Below, one piece after another: positions 17,983 through 25,300 of a DNA stretch of 64,000 nucleotides. The notes beneath the pieces were generated by a model. That model saw nothing but the letters and a program-made list of their open reading frames with translations, was not told the origin of the DNA and did not search any database. The stretch is from Chitinophaga deserti (GTDB lineage: Bacteria; Bacteroidota; Bacteroidia; Chitinophagales; Chitinophagaceae). The stretch is from contig NZ_QFFK01000011.1 of the NCBI RefSeq assembly GCF_003149455.1, positions 1 to 64,000 on the forward strand. Direction: 5' to 3'. Numbering within the stretch: position 1 is the first letter of the stretch; the number at the start of each line of letters is the position of its first letter. The translations under genes were made by a program, and so were the position numbers.

Positions 17983-17998
17983 TACCGGTTTACCGGTA
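17983..17998. promoter_or_regulatory. Palindrome upstream of the sensor kinase, candidate operator
   Basis: TACCGG-TTTA-CCGGTA is a 6-4-6 inverted repeat placed where a regulator of the kinase/regulator operon could bind. A related pair of TACCGG half-sites occurs in direct orientation around 14378-14393, between the FecR and sigma genes. Function is inferred from position only. Confidence 0.35.
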
Positions 17999-18243
17999 GA
18001 TGAAATCACCTGTTTTACCCGATTGTCTTCCCAATGGGATGTAGCTATTTTTGAAGTCCATTCAAAAAAGAAGGTTGACAGGCGTGTAAGCCCGCCTAAT
18101 TAACATCCGCAATCTCATCTGAACCGACAGTTTTGTCTTATCAGGCAAACGCTTTATGTCAGCGGAACACCCGCCTGGAAGTATCTCCGGGCGGATTTCC
18201 TGTTTCCATCCTAAAAATAAATGCACGCGATTGTAAAAAAGAT

Positions 18244-18273
18244 TTGCGCAATTGTAAAAAATCCCTACCTTTG
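18244..18273 (+). promoter_or_regulatory. Bacteroidota-type promoter of tRNA-Arg 2
   Basis: TTG at 18244-18246 and TACCTTTG at 18266-18273, with a 19-bp spacer. The layout is the same as at tRNA-Arg 1, including the shared GATTTGC and TTTGCATCCC blocks. Confidence 0.8.
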
Positions 18274-18294
18274 CATCCCATCAAACAAACAAAT

Positions 18295-18368
18295 GGCTCC
18301 GTAGCTCAACTGAATAGAGCATTTGACTACGAATCAAAAGGTTTCTGGTTTGAATCCAGACGGAGTCA
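18295..18368 (+). tRNA. tRNA-Arg (anticodon ACG), copy 2
   Basis: A 74-nt cloverleaf nearly identical to the copy at 6938. It differs in one D-loop base, in a compensated anticodon-stem pair (TTTGA/TCAAA), at position 37 (A instead of G) and in one acceptor base (CGGAGTC, which turns a G-U pair into A-U). Pairing is kept or improved, so both copies look functional. CCA is not encoded. Confidence 0.95.
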
Positions 18369-18371
18369 CAG

Positions 18372-18404
18372 AAAAGGTTTTCAGCATCGCTGGAAACCTT
18401 TTTT
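18372..18404 (+). terminator. Intrinsic terminator of tRNA-Arg 2
   Basis: The hairpin AAAAGGTTT ... AAACCTTTT runs into a T-tract and starts four bases after the tRNA. Confidence 0.8.
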
Positions 18405-18475
18405 CATTTAGTCCGGGGCGCACGGTAAATGTTGCCGTCGAGAACCTGATCCATTTTGAGAAGGTGTATAAAACG

Positions 18476-18510
18476 CAGCGCCCGCAGGGTATTTATTCCC
18501 GCGGGCGCTG
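18476..18510 (-). terminator. Terminator after the 80-residue gene
   Basis: A perfect 10-bp stem CAGCGCCCGC / GCGGGCGCTG around a 15-nt loop. On the minus strand it is followed by CGTTTTAT. It lies 30 bp past the stop of the gene at 18540-18782. Confidence 0.65.
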
Positions 18511-18539
18511 ACTTTATATAGATGATGTATGATGCCTGT

Positions 18540-18782
18540 CTAATTATAAACCGGGCGCTGATGTACGATCTCGCTACCCAGCATATAGAGGAACTGTGAA
18601 TCGAAATCCTCTTCATGGTTCAAGGCTCTCAGGCCGCAATGACGGTCACGTGTGAATGTGATCTCGGTGCCGTCTACCACTACACTAATCTTGCAATAAG
18701 GGCCGGTTTGCATGATTTCCACTGGTAGTTCGAAAGTTCGGCCGTCGTATTGCACGCGTATGTGATATTGCTCGCTTTTCAT
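18540..18782 (-). CDS. Hypothetical 80-residue protein
   Basis: A small soluble protein predicted to be mostly beta (YHIRVQYDGRTFELPVEIMQ, CKISVVVDGTEITFTRD), ending in a short helix and the tail VHQRPVYN. There is no signal peptide. I do not recognise the family, but the strand pattern, good frame and a terminator right behind it support a real gene. It may be cotranscribed with the putative 56-residue membrane peptide upstream (37-bp gap). Function unknown. Confidence 0.6.
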   Translation of the reverse strand: MKSEQYHIRVQYDGRTFELPVEIMQTGPYCKISVVVDGTEITFTRDRHCGLRALNHEEDFDSQFLYMLGSEIVHQRPVYN

Positions 18783-18819
18783 AGAAAAATGGTTTGAATT
18801 TTTAAATGTCAGGCATCCC

Positions 18820-18990
18820 TCATCCCAGGAACATCCAATATAAACGCATCAACAAAGATGCCAGCAGCTCACGCAAAACAGGGAGCGCTAAATACAACAA
18901 TACAAGTGTAACAATCCACGAAACAGTGGAAGAAGATAAAATCCAGCGGGCCGGTGAGGCATGTGCCTTAGGAGGATGTGCGTAAATCAT
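18820..18990 (-). CDS. Putative 56-residue single-pass membrane protein
   Basis: A short ORF read by hand on the minus strand: ATG at 18990, TGA at 18822-18820. The product begins MIYAHPPKAHASPARWI, has one hydrophobic helix at about residues 24-40 (VSWIVTLVLLYLALPVL) and ends RLYWMFLG. It lies 37 bp upstream of the 80-residue gene on the same strand. Support is only the hydrophobic helix after a positively charged N-terminus and the tandem arrangement. It could be a chance ORF. Confidence 0.35.
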   Translation of the reverse strand: MIYAHPPKAHASPARWILSSSTVSWIVTLVLLYLALPVLRELLASLLMRLYWMFLG

Positions 18991-19096
18991 GGCTGTCGGG
19001 TTTACTGGTAAAGTAATCGGCTAATGATTCACTGGAGCATATACAGTTGCAGTTCAGGTCTATCCAAATATAACCCGATTTCCCGTCAATTCCATG

Positions 19097-19129
19097 TAAA
19101 AAATAAGCGCCCCTCAAAATCAGGACGCT
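19097..19129 (-). terminator. Terminator downstream of the DUF2589-like cassette
   Basis: On the minus strand the stem AGCGTCCT / GGGGCGCT (with a G-U pair) is followed by TATTTTTT. It lies about 114 bp past the stop of the last gene of the cassette. Confidence 0.65.
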
Positions 19130-19242
19130 ATCTGATAGCTTTTATACGTATGTATAAATTCCGCATGTTTGGTTTTGTGGAAGGTTTTCCACGTCTCCAC
19201 AGTTGTACCGTGTAATGTTGCGGACAATACCCTTACTGCTGA

Positions 19243-19839
19243 TTACCGTAATACCGCCACACCCTTCACCATCGGGGGCACTACCTCTTCCAGTAACAGG
19301 AATATGTCCGGCATACTCACCATAGTTAACAGCCGTTTTTGCCCGAGGGCAATGTTAGGATCAGCGCCCAGTAGTTTCCAGAGCTGCAGGTATTCGGTTT
19401 CAGTATTTACAGCCTGTAACAGCTTATCGTTTAAAATCCCTTCCTGGTACCCGGCAACAATAATCTGCCCGATCATGGCAGCAGCTTCTTCCAGTTTAGC
19501 GCGGGAGGTGGTATAATCTTCCCGCAATACGGTTTCCAGGCCGCGAAGGATCTTCAGCATGGCGGAGGCTTTCATTTCTCCCCTGCGTACGGTCACCTTT
19601 TCTCCCGAGCAGGGATCGATGCCTTTCTCCGCCGCACTCCATTCTGCACGCAGCAGCTGTAACTGGCTTTCACGGTCGGGAAGGCCCTTATCTTTATAAT
19701 CGGCATTTACCTTATCCAGCAGCGAGCGCAGGGCGGAATCGGTATCAAAGTCTTTACGGCTGTATTTTTCAGTCACGGTATTGAGTGCGCCTAGCAGAAC
19801 GGCCAGGTCTTGCCGGATCTGATGATGGAACCTTTGCAT
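19243..19839 (-). CDS. Unknown helical protein of the DUF2589-like cassette
   Basis: 198 residues, almost entirely predicted helix, with no signal peptide or membrane span. Notable parts are an amphipathic N-terminus (HHQIRQDLAVLLGALNTV), a charged middle containing the only Cys (EKGIDPCSGEKVTVRRGEMK), and a C-terminal hydrophobic helix (MPDIFLLLEEVVPPMVKG). I do not recognise the family. It starts 9 bp after the stop of the 276-residue gene, so it is surely in the same operon and probably a partner of the DUF2589-like proteins. Confidence 0.7.
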   Translation of the reverse strand: MQRFHHQIRQDLAVLLGALNTVTEKYSRKDFDTDSALRSLLDKVNADYKDKGLPDRESQLQLLRAEWSAAEKGIDPCSGEKVTVRRGEMKASAMLKILRGLETVLREDYTTSRAKLEEAAAMIGQIIVAGYQEGILNDKLLQAVNTETEYLQLWKLLGADPNIALGQKRLLTMVSMPDIFLLLEEVVPPMVKGVAVLR

Positions 19840-19848
19840 GAGGGCAGT

Positions 19849-20679
19849 TTATTCGAATTCTACAATTTGCTGATCGGCACCCGTTTCTTCGTTGCGCACT
19901 GTTCTAACGAACAAGCCTTCTTCCTGGATCTTCGCTTTAATGGTAAACACGGTGGCATCACTGCTTCCATTTTTTACAACATTCGTTTCGGGGTCTACCA
20001 GCAGGTTCTCCATTTTACTCTGGGTCACCATCGTATACTCTTTAATACGCGCCACTACTTCGGCCACCATCTGGGTAAACAATTCGTTGCCGGGATATTG
20101 TTCTTTATAAAAAGCCACGAGGGCGTATTGTTCAAGTTTAAGGTTGAAGATCTCGGCCAGACAAACCTGGGCAATGTTCTCCGGTTTTGAAGGCTCACTG
20201 TTCTCTTTCAGGAGACGGTAAAACTTATCGAGGGGATCTTCAGCAGGTACCGCCGCAGCCAAAGCCTTCCGGCTGGTTTTGCTTTTACGCACCAGTGAAG
20301 TTTCGTAGTTGGTGGGCTGGCGGAAGATGGGAATATCAAAGATATCGTCTTTCACATTAACCGGGCTCTGATCCAGCTTCGACTTGCGGATGATAAGCGT
20401 CTGGATAGCAGAATTAACGCGGTTATTGATATACTTCTTAAAGTCTTCCGCCGGCATGGTAAAAGACATGGCGTTGGAGAACTTGGCGGAAGAAATGAGT
20501 ACGGGGATGGTGAGCTCCATTTCCGGGATCTTAAACCGGGGAACGGAGAAATGTTTCAGCACTTCGTCTTTGGAATATGCGATAGCCATATCTTTCGCCA
20601 CACGGTCTGCATGATCGCGGGCGCGGGTGATCTCGGAGAAGATGAAGCCGACGTAGTCTGCCAGAGTGATGTTTGACAT
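19849..20679 (-). CDS. Unknown protein of the DUF2589-like cassette
   Basis: 276 residues from the ATG at 20679 (MSNITLADYVGFIFSEI); an ATG at 20700 would add seven. The N-terminal helix (DYVGFIFSEITRARDHADRV) is followed by a beta segment VPRFKIPEMELTIPVLISSA, which recalls the strand pattern of its DUF2589-like neighbours. Then come a helical middle, a Lys/Arg/Ala linker (RKSKTSRKALAAAVPAE) and a C-terminal domain ending in TVRNEETGADQQIVEFE. No signal peptide, no catalytic motif. A hairpin with a T-run at 20711-20752 separates it from the DUF2589-like gene upstream. Family not recognised. Confidence 0.72.
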   Translation of the reverse strand: MSNITLADYVGFIFSEITRARDHADRVAKDMAIAYSKDEVLKHFSVPRFKIPEMELTIPVLISSAKFSNAMSFTMPAEDFKKYINNRVNSAIQTLIIRKSKLDQSPVNVKDDIFDIPIFRQPTNYETSLVRKSKTSRKALAAAVPAEDPLDKFYRLLKENSEPSKPENIAQVCLAEIFNLKLEQYALVAFYKEQYPGNELFTQMVAEVVARIKEYTMVTQSKMENLLVDPETNVVKNGSSDATVFTIKAKIQEEGLFVRTVRNEETGADQQIVEFE

Positions 20680-20710
20680 GTTGCGGTAGGTTGAAAGCAA
20701 TGGGAGTGGA

Positions 20711-20752
20711 AAAAAGCGGCGCCCGTAAGCCGCTTTCCGGAAACGGGCGCCG
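20711..20752 (-). terminator. Internal terminator/attenuator in the DUF2589-like cassette
   Basis: Arms CGGCGCCCGT (20717-20726) and ACGGGCGCCG (20743-20752) pair perfectly. On the minus strand the stem is followed by CTTTTTT. It lies directly after the 237-residue gene and before the 276-residue gene, so it could end transcription of the two DUF2589-like genes or lower expression of the downstream pair. Confidence 0.65.
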
Positions 20753-20760
20753 GTATGATA

Positions 20761-21474
20761 TTATGCGGAAAGCATACCGAGGATTCTTTCCAGGCCGGCG
20801 GGCATTTCGTCCTGCACGGCTTTTACATTTACGTTGATCGCGAATTCTTTCTTCACTTCCACACCGGTAACTGATTTACGCTGGTAGGAGGCGGAAACTT
20901 TGAAGTTTACCGGTCCCCAACCCACTTTCAGTTCGGCATTCACACCAATATCTTCACTCACTTTGGAAGATTCCACGGAGTTCAGTTTGGCGTTGAAATC
21001 GATCACCACGTGTTCGATGCGGAGGCTCGGAACGGGGAGCATGGCGATGAGGGGTACTTTTACGTACACTTTCTTTTTCACTTCTTCACCGGCATCGTTC
21101 ACATCGCTTCTTTCGTGGGTGAAGTCTACCATGATGAGTTCTTTCTCATCGCTGCCTTCTGCCTTGCTGAAGCCTACTTCGTTGATGAAGTTTACGGTAG
21201 CGAGGGCGCTGGCAACCTGTGCATCTACTGCTGCCTGGAGGGGGCCGCCGATCATCTTCTTAAAGTCGATGTTGTTCAGCTGGGAAACCAGGTCGGTGTT
21301 GATACCTTTTGCCATGGGGGCTCTTCCGGAGGATACTGCCCGGCCGAGTTTACGGGCGGAATCTGCAGCTACATCTGCTGCTTCGGCTACTGCGGGTACT
21401 GAGGGGGTAACAGCGCTTGCGGGCGCTACGCGGGGCCGTGGGGTTGTGCGGCTCTTCGGATTAATCTTTGCCAT
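20761..21474 (-). CDS. DUF2589-like protein, long paralogue
   Basis: 237 residues. A Pro/Ala-rich disordered N-terminus of about 60 residues precedes a DUF2589-like core: helical KKMIGGPLQAAVDAQVASAL and ATVNFINEVGF, then strands DFTHERSDV, VPLIAMLPVPSLRIEHVVID and FNAKLN. It closes with FAINVNVKAVQDEMPAGLERI. The 153-residue neighbour shares the same blocks in order, including the C-terminal AVQDE(M/L)PA. Cytoplasmic; no enzyme motif. The family assignment is from memory of its motifs and the molecular function is unknown. Confidence 0.78.
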   Translation of the reverse strand: MAKINPKSRTTPRPRVAPASAVTPSVPAVAEAADVAADSARKLGRAVSSGRAPMAKGINTDLVSQLNNIDFKKMIGGPLQAAVDAQVASALATVNFINEVGFSKAEGSDEKELIMVDFTHERSDVNDAGEEVKKKVYVKVPLIAMLPVPSLRIEHVVIDFNAKLNSVESSKVSEDIGVNAELKVGWGPVNFKVSASYQRKSVTGVEVKKEFAINVNVKAVQDEMPAGLERILGMLSA

Positions 21475-21517
21475 TTTTTGACATTTAATTATTGAATAAA
21501 TAGAGGGTACGGAGGGG

Positions 21518-21979
21518 TTAAACTGGCGTTACGCCCAGTTCTGCAAGGAGGGATGCGGGCAGCTCGTCCTGCACGGCAGTTACCTGCATATTCATTTCAA
21601 AATGCTTCCTTGTTTCACCGCTGCGCTGATAGGCAGGCATGGCTTTTACACGGCCGTTATGCTTTTCGATCTGCACCATTTTTACATTGAAGGAAAGCTT
21701 TGCTTCCGCGATGCGCATGGATTGTACCGGCACCAGCGAGATAAGCGGAACACTGATCTGACGGGTTTCTCCGTTGCGCTGGTGACTGAAATCCGCCATA
21801 GCCATTTCCCGCCTGCCGGGCTCGGGTTCATAGAAGCTGATCTTCTTTACCAGTTCTGCAGATGCCAGTGCCGAAGAGGCCTGCGCTTCCATCATGGCGC
21901 TGAGGGGTGCTGAAATCATTTGCTGCAATGCCAGTTGCGAAACGGGCAGCGCTTGCGCGGGTTCGTTTACCGGGGTCAT
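21518..21979 (-). CDS. DUF2589-like protein, short paralogue
   Basis: 153 residues and the first gene of the cassette. It carries the same blocks as the long paralogue without the disordered N-terminus: QQMISAPLSAMMEAQASSAL, DFSHQRNGE, VPLISLVPVQSMRIAEAKLS, then AMPAYQRSG and FEMNMQVTAVQDELPASLL. The gap to the next gene is 43 bp. The two proteins probably have the same fold and may assemble together; that is inference from the shared motifs. There is a 324-bp gene-free leader upstream. Confidence 0.76.
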   Translation of the reverse strand: MTPVNEPAQALPVSQLALQQMISAPLSAMMEAQASSALASAELVKKISFYEPEPGRREMAMADFSHQRNGETRQISVPLISLVPVQSMRIAEAKLSFNVKMVQIEKHNGRVKAMPAYQRSGETRKHFEMNMQVTAVQDELPASLLAELGVTPV

Positions 21980-22303
21980 AACGGTGTGTTTACAGGGAGC
22001 CTGTCTTGCAGGCCGGGGTTACTTTCTAAATACGCTCATGCGCTCATCCGTGCATACAAATTGTTGCATGCGATATGGGCCGGACGGCTGATGAAAAATA
22101 ATGTGCTTAAACGATATCAGTATCTGGACGGCGCTCACTTGTTTGGGGCTTACTCACTATATTCCGGGGTTACTGTATTGATGTGCGCTACCGCCGTATT
22201 TCGAATGCAAGTTTACAGCGGAATTTTGAATCACGCAAAAATAAAATCTACGAGAAAAGGAGCGGCCGCGGCCTGAAAGCTTTACCGCAGCCGTCCTTCT
22301 TTT
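21980..22303. other. Leader region of the DUF2589-like cassette
   Basis: 324 bp between the cassette's first start and the stop of the macroglobulin-like gene. No ORF is credible. The right end holds a terminator for the macroglobulin operon (22254-22296). A weak -7-like box (TATTTAGA on the minus strand, 22032-22025) could belong to the cassette's promoter, but the spacing to the nearest TTG (24 bp) is poor. Confidence 0.5.
22254..22296 (-). terminator. Probable terminator of the barrel/macroglobulin operon
   Basis: An imperfect GC-rich hairpin (GGACGGCTGCGG with CCGCGGCCGCTCC on the minus strand), followed by TTTTCTC, 8 bp after the stop of the macroglobulin-like gene. Confidence 0.55.
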
Positions 22304-25300
22304 CTACCGTGCGGGCAGCACCGTAATAACGGTACCCGCCTGCCAGTTTCTTTGTTCAGGTGTATAATACAATCCCGCACAACCCGCCTGTGCATTGTAT
22401 TTGCCGGCGAAGTTCGCTTTCAGATCAAGATACAGCACCTTCTGTTCTCCGGCTGTAAATTCTCGCCAGTACAATACAAGATACCCGTCGAATATTTCGT
22501 AATACGCTACCTGGTTCCTCTCGGTCCATTCCTTCAGTTGCCAGGGCTGCAGTTCCAGTCCGCCGGGTATTCCCACCTTCGCAATTACCATGGGCTGGGA
22601 CTTTGCGGCTGTATTGCGCAGGGTGATTTTCATGCGTACGGTAGAGCCGGTGGATACGGTATCCTGCTCCAGTAAAGTATTGAACTGGATGGGAGAGGAG
22701 CCTTCACTTTCCGGAGTCAGTGAACGCCAGTCGGCTTCCAGTAAATAGGTTTTCCCTTCAGCCGTACCGGGATACTGAATCCGGAAGATATGCCTGCCAT
22801 CTGCAAGCGATGCTTTCGTTTCTGGTAATTCCATCTTTGCCCCGTCCATATCTGCAGATAATGGATCTGCCTGTGGGTGCTTCAATAGTTTTGAATAAGC
22901 CATGAATGCTTTCAGGGCCATTACGGTAGCCTGTGTGGAGCCATAACCCCAGGAGCGGCGGCTCTTCATTATAGCCGCTATTTCCCTTGCTATTTTGGCT
23001 ACCGGAGGTTCCGGCAATTTACACATGGCCAATGCACGGAGTGCAGACACTTCCACATCGAGAGACATGCCGGATGAATAGAAAGCGGAGACATTATCTG
23101 CTGCAGGCTGTTCCAGCAATTTCATGAGGCGAAGATAATCATCCGTTTTACCCATTTTATGCGCCGCCAGTGCCATCATAGCGGTTTGATAATCGCTTTT
23201 AGCCGAGAGCGCATATCGCAGACTGGCTTCGTATTCTTTCAGAATGGAATCTCCCATACCCGCCTCAGCCATGGCATACACGATGTAGGTATTGCTGGCA
23301 CCGGTAAATGAAGTGTTCTGTTCCGGATTCCAACTGTGCCGGAATCCGCCATTTCCGTTACGGTGCGAAAGGAGGTAATCCCGCGTGCGCTGCATCATTT
23401 TAGGGTCTACATCCACATACCGCTGCATCTCTGCAAATTCCATCAATCCTAATGCGGTAAGGCGCAGGTCTGCAGGCGATCTGCCAAACCATTCAAAGCC
23501 ACCTTCGGTAGTTTCGTATTTAATCAGTTTCTCATAACCATCTTTCAGGTAGCGTATGGCTTTACGACGTACACCATCACGGGCATTGCCGGTTTCATCG
23601 AGATAGCGGAGGATAAGGGCATTGGGATATGCCGTGGCAGACACCTGTTCGAAGCACCCGTGCGGCTCACGCAGCAAAGCGGTCATCCCTTCCTGCAACT
23701 GCTCGTCGGCATGCTGGAACACCTGTAAACTGTACCGCATACTTCCCGGCACTATACTGCCCGGATTAATGGTATGAGTGGCAGACTGCGACCCTGAAAT
23801 ACTCAACGACCGGGGGAAGCCCCGTTCCCTTGCAGTAATGGGAAGTGTGTAATGCCCGAGGCGGATATTGTGGCGTAAGTAAACAATTACATTTCCATAT
23901 CCCGCCTGCAGCACCTTTACCGGTATCTCCACCAGTTTTGATGCTCCCGGCAGGAGGGTTTCCCGGTATTCATTTTTCTGCAGCTCCAGGAAAGAAGGCA
24001 CTTCTATTTTGAATTCGGCATTCACTTCCTGCGCCCCGTTATTCTTCATGTGCAGCTGAAGCACGGTGAGATCTCCCGAAAGAAGTTCCTTAGGCAGCAC
24101 TAAGTTTATTGCCAGCCGTGGAATGGCAGCATAGGTAGCTTCTGCCCGGCCGGGAACACCATTATAACCGATGCCTTCTGCCACCATGCGGAAGGTGGTG
24201 GCCGCGTCAGAATTGTGGAAGGAGATTCGGGCTTCTCCTTTTTCATCAGTGAATATATCCGGCTTCCAGTAGATGGTTTCCCTGAAATCGTCGTGCTCCC
24301 AAACTCCACCGCGGGAATAGCGCGGTTCGTAGAATTTAGTTACATAGGTGAACTGCTCATTCGCGTATATATTATCCCACACTACAAGATTGGCTGGTTT
24401 AGTGAGAGGTAGGGAAAACGAGCGCTGTCTCCAGTACCGGTTATTGATGAATAATACGCCATTTGCAGACCGGGCGCCATACCGGGTAGTGGATACATTA
24501 TCCCTGATGGCATATGCATCCATGATTTCCGGTGCAACAAAATCCAGATCCGCCATCGATGAAAACATGCCATTGTAATACACCTGCGGCTGACCATTAC
24601 CTGCCAGCGAAGCAGTACCCCGCATATGCAGTAAACTACCCGTAAGCGGATTGGCGGCCTGTTGTATTAAAATACCGGGTGCTTTGCCCTGTAACTGTCC
24701 GGCGAACCCATTTCCAATGGTAGTGGTGGTAACAACATGGACCGCACCGGTGAGCATTTCCTTTTTCTGCGAAACACCATAGCCCAATGTTACCACTTCC
24801 TGCAATTGCTGTGTTCTTTCCAGGCTGAGAGAAAGATCTCCGGATAGGGGTACTGTTGAAGGAGCTGCAGCCGGTGCAGAAGCAACCGTATCCGCAGGAG
24901 GTACAATTACAGTGCGCACATTTGCTGTATCCGCTGCTGCAATGGCCTCCCATGCCGCTACTTCACTTTTCTCCATCATACGTATGACCAGGTTTTCCGC
25001 ATCCTTGCCCGGTGCCGCCACCACGGTGTAATACCTGTGAAGCGATAAACCTTCAAACCGGAAGAACCCATTTGTATCTGCCATTGCATACGCCACCTTT
25101 CCGGGCTGGTAAGTATCGTACAGGTATACAGGGAAGCGCAGCGGGAACTTCACCCGCCTTCCTTTCTTATCTATCACCATCCCTGCAATACCGTGATCAT
25201 CATAATAACTGTATTCCAGCTTTCCCGACTGCATTACGGAAGGGATGGGCGCAAAGTAACGGTAACCATGCGTGAGCATAACAAGATCCAGCGCCGGGAG

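Larger units (their letters stand above)
17948..18294. other. Intergenic region between sensor kinase and tRNA-Arg 2
   Basis: No gene is seen. It holds a near-perfect palindrome TACCGGTTTACCGGTA at 17983-17998, 36 bp upstream of the kinase start on the minus strand, and the tRNA promoter at 18244-18273. Confidence 0.6.

Noticed and set aside
18133..18411. Plus-strand ORF of 92 codons
   Set aside because: Runs through the tRNA-Arg gene and its promoter, so it cannot be a real protein gene.
20711..20752. Mobile palindromic element (REP/MITE) in the DUF2589-like cassette
   Set aside because: The T-run on the transcribed strand and the position right after a stop codon fit a terminator better; no second copy was noticed in the window.
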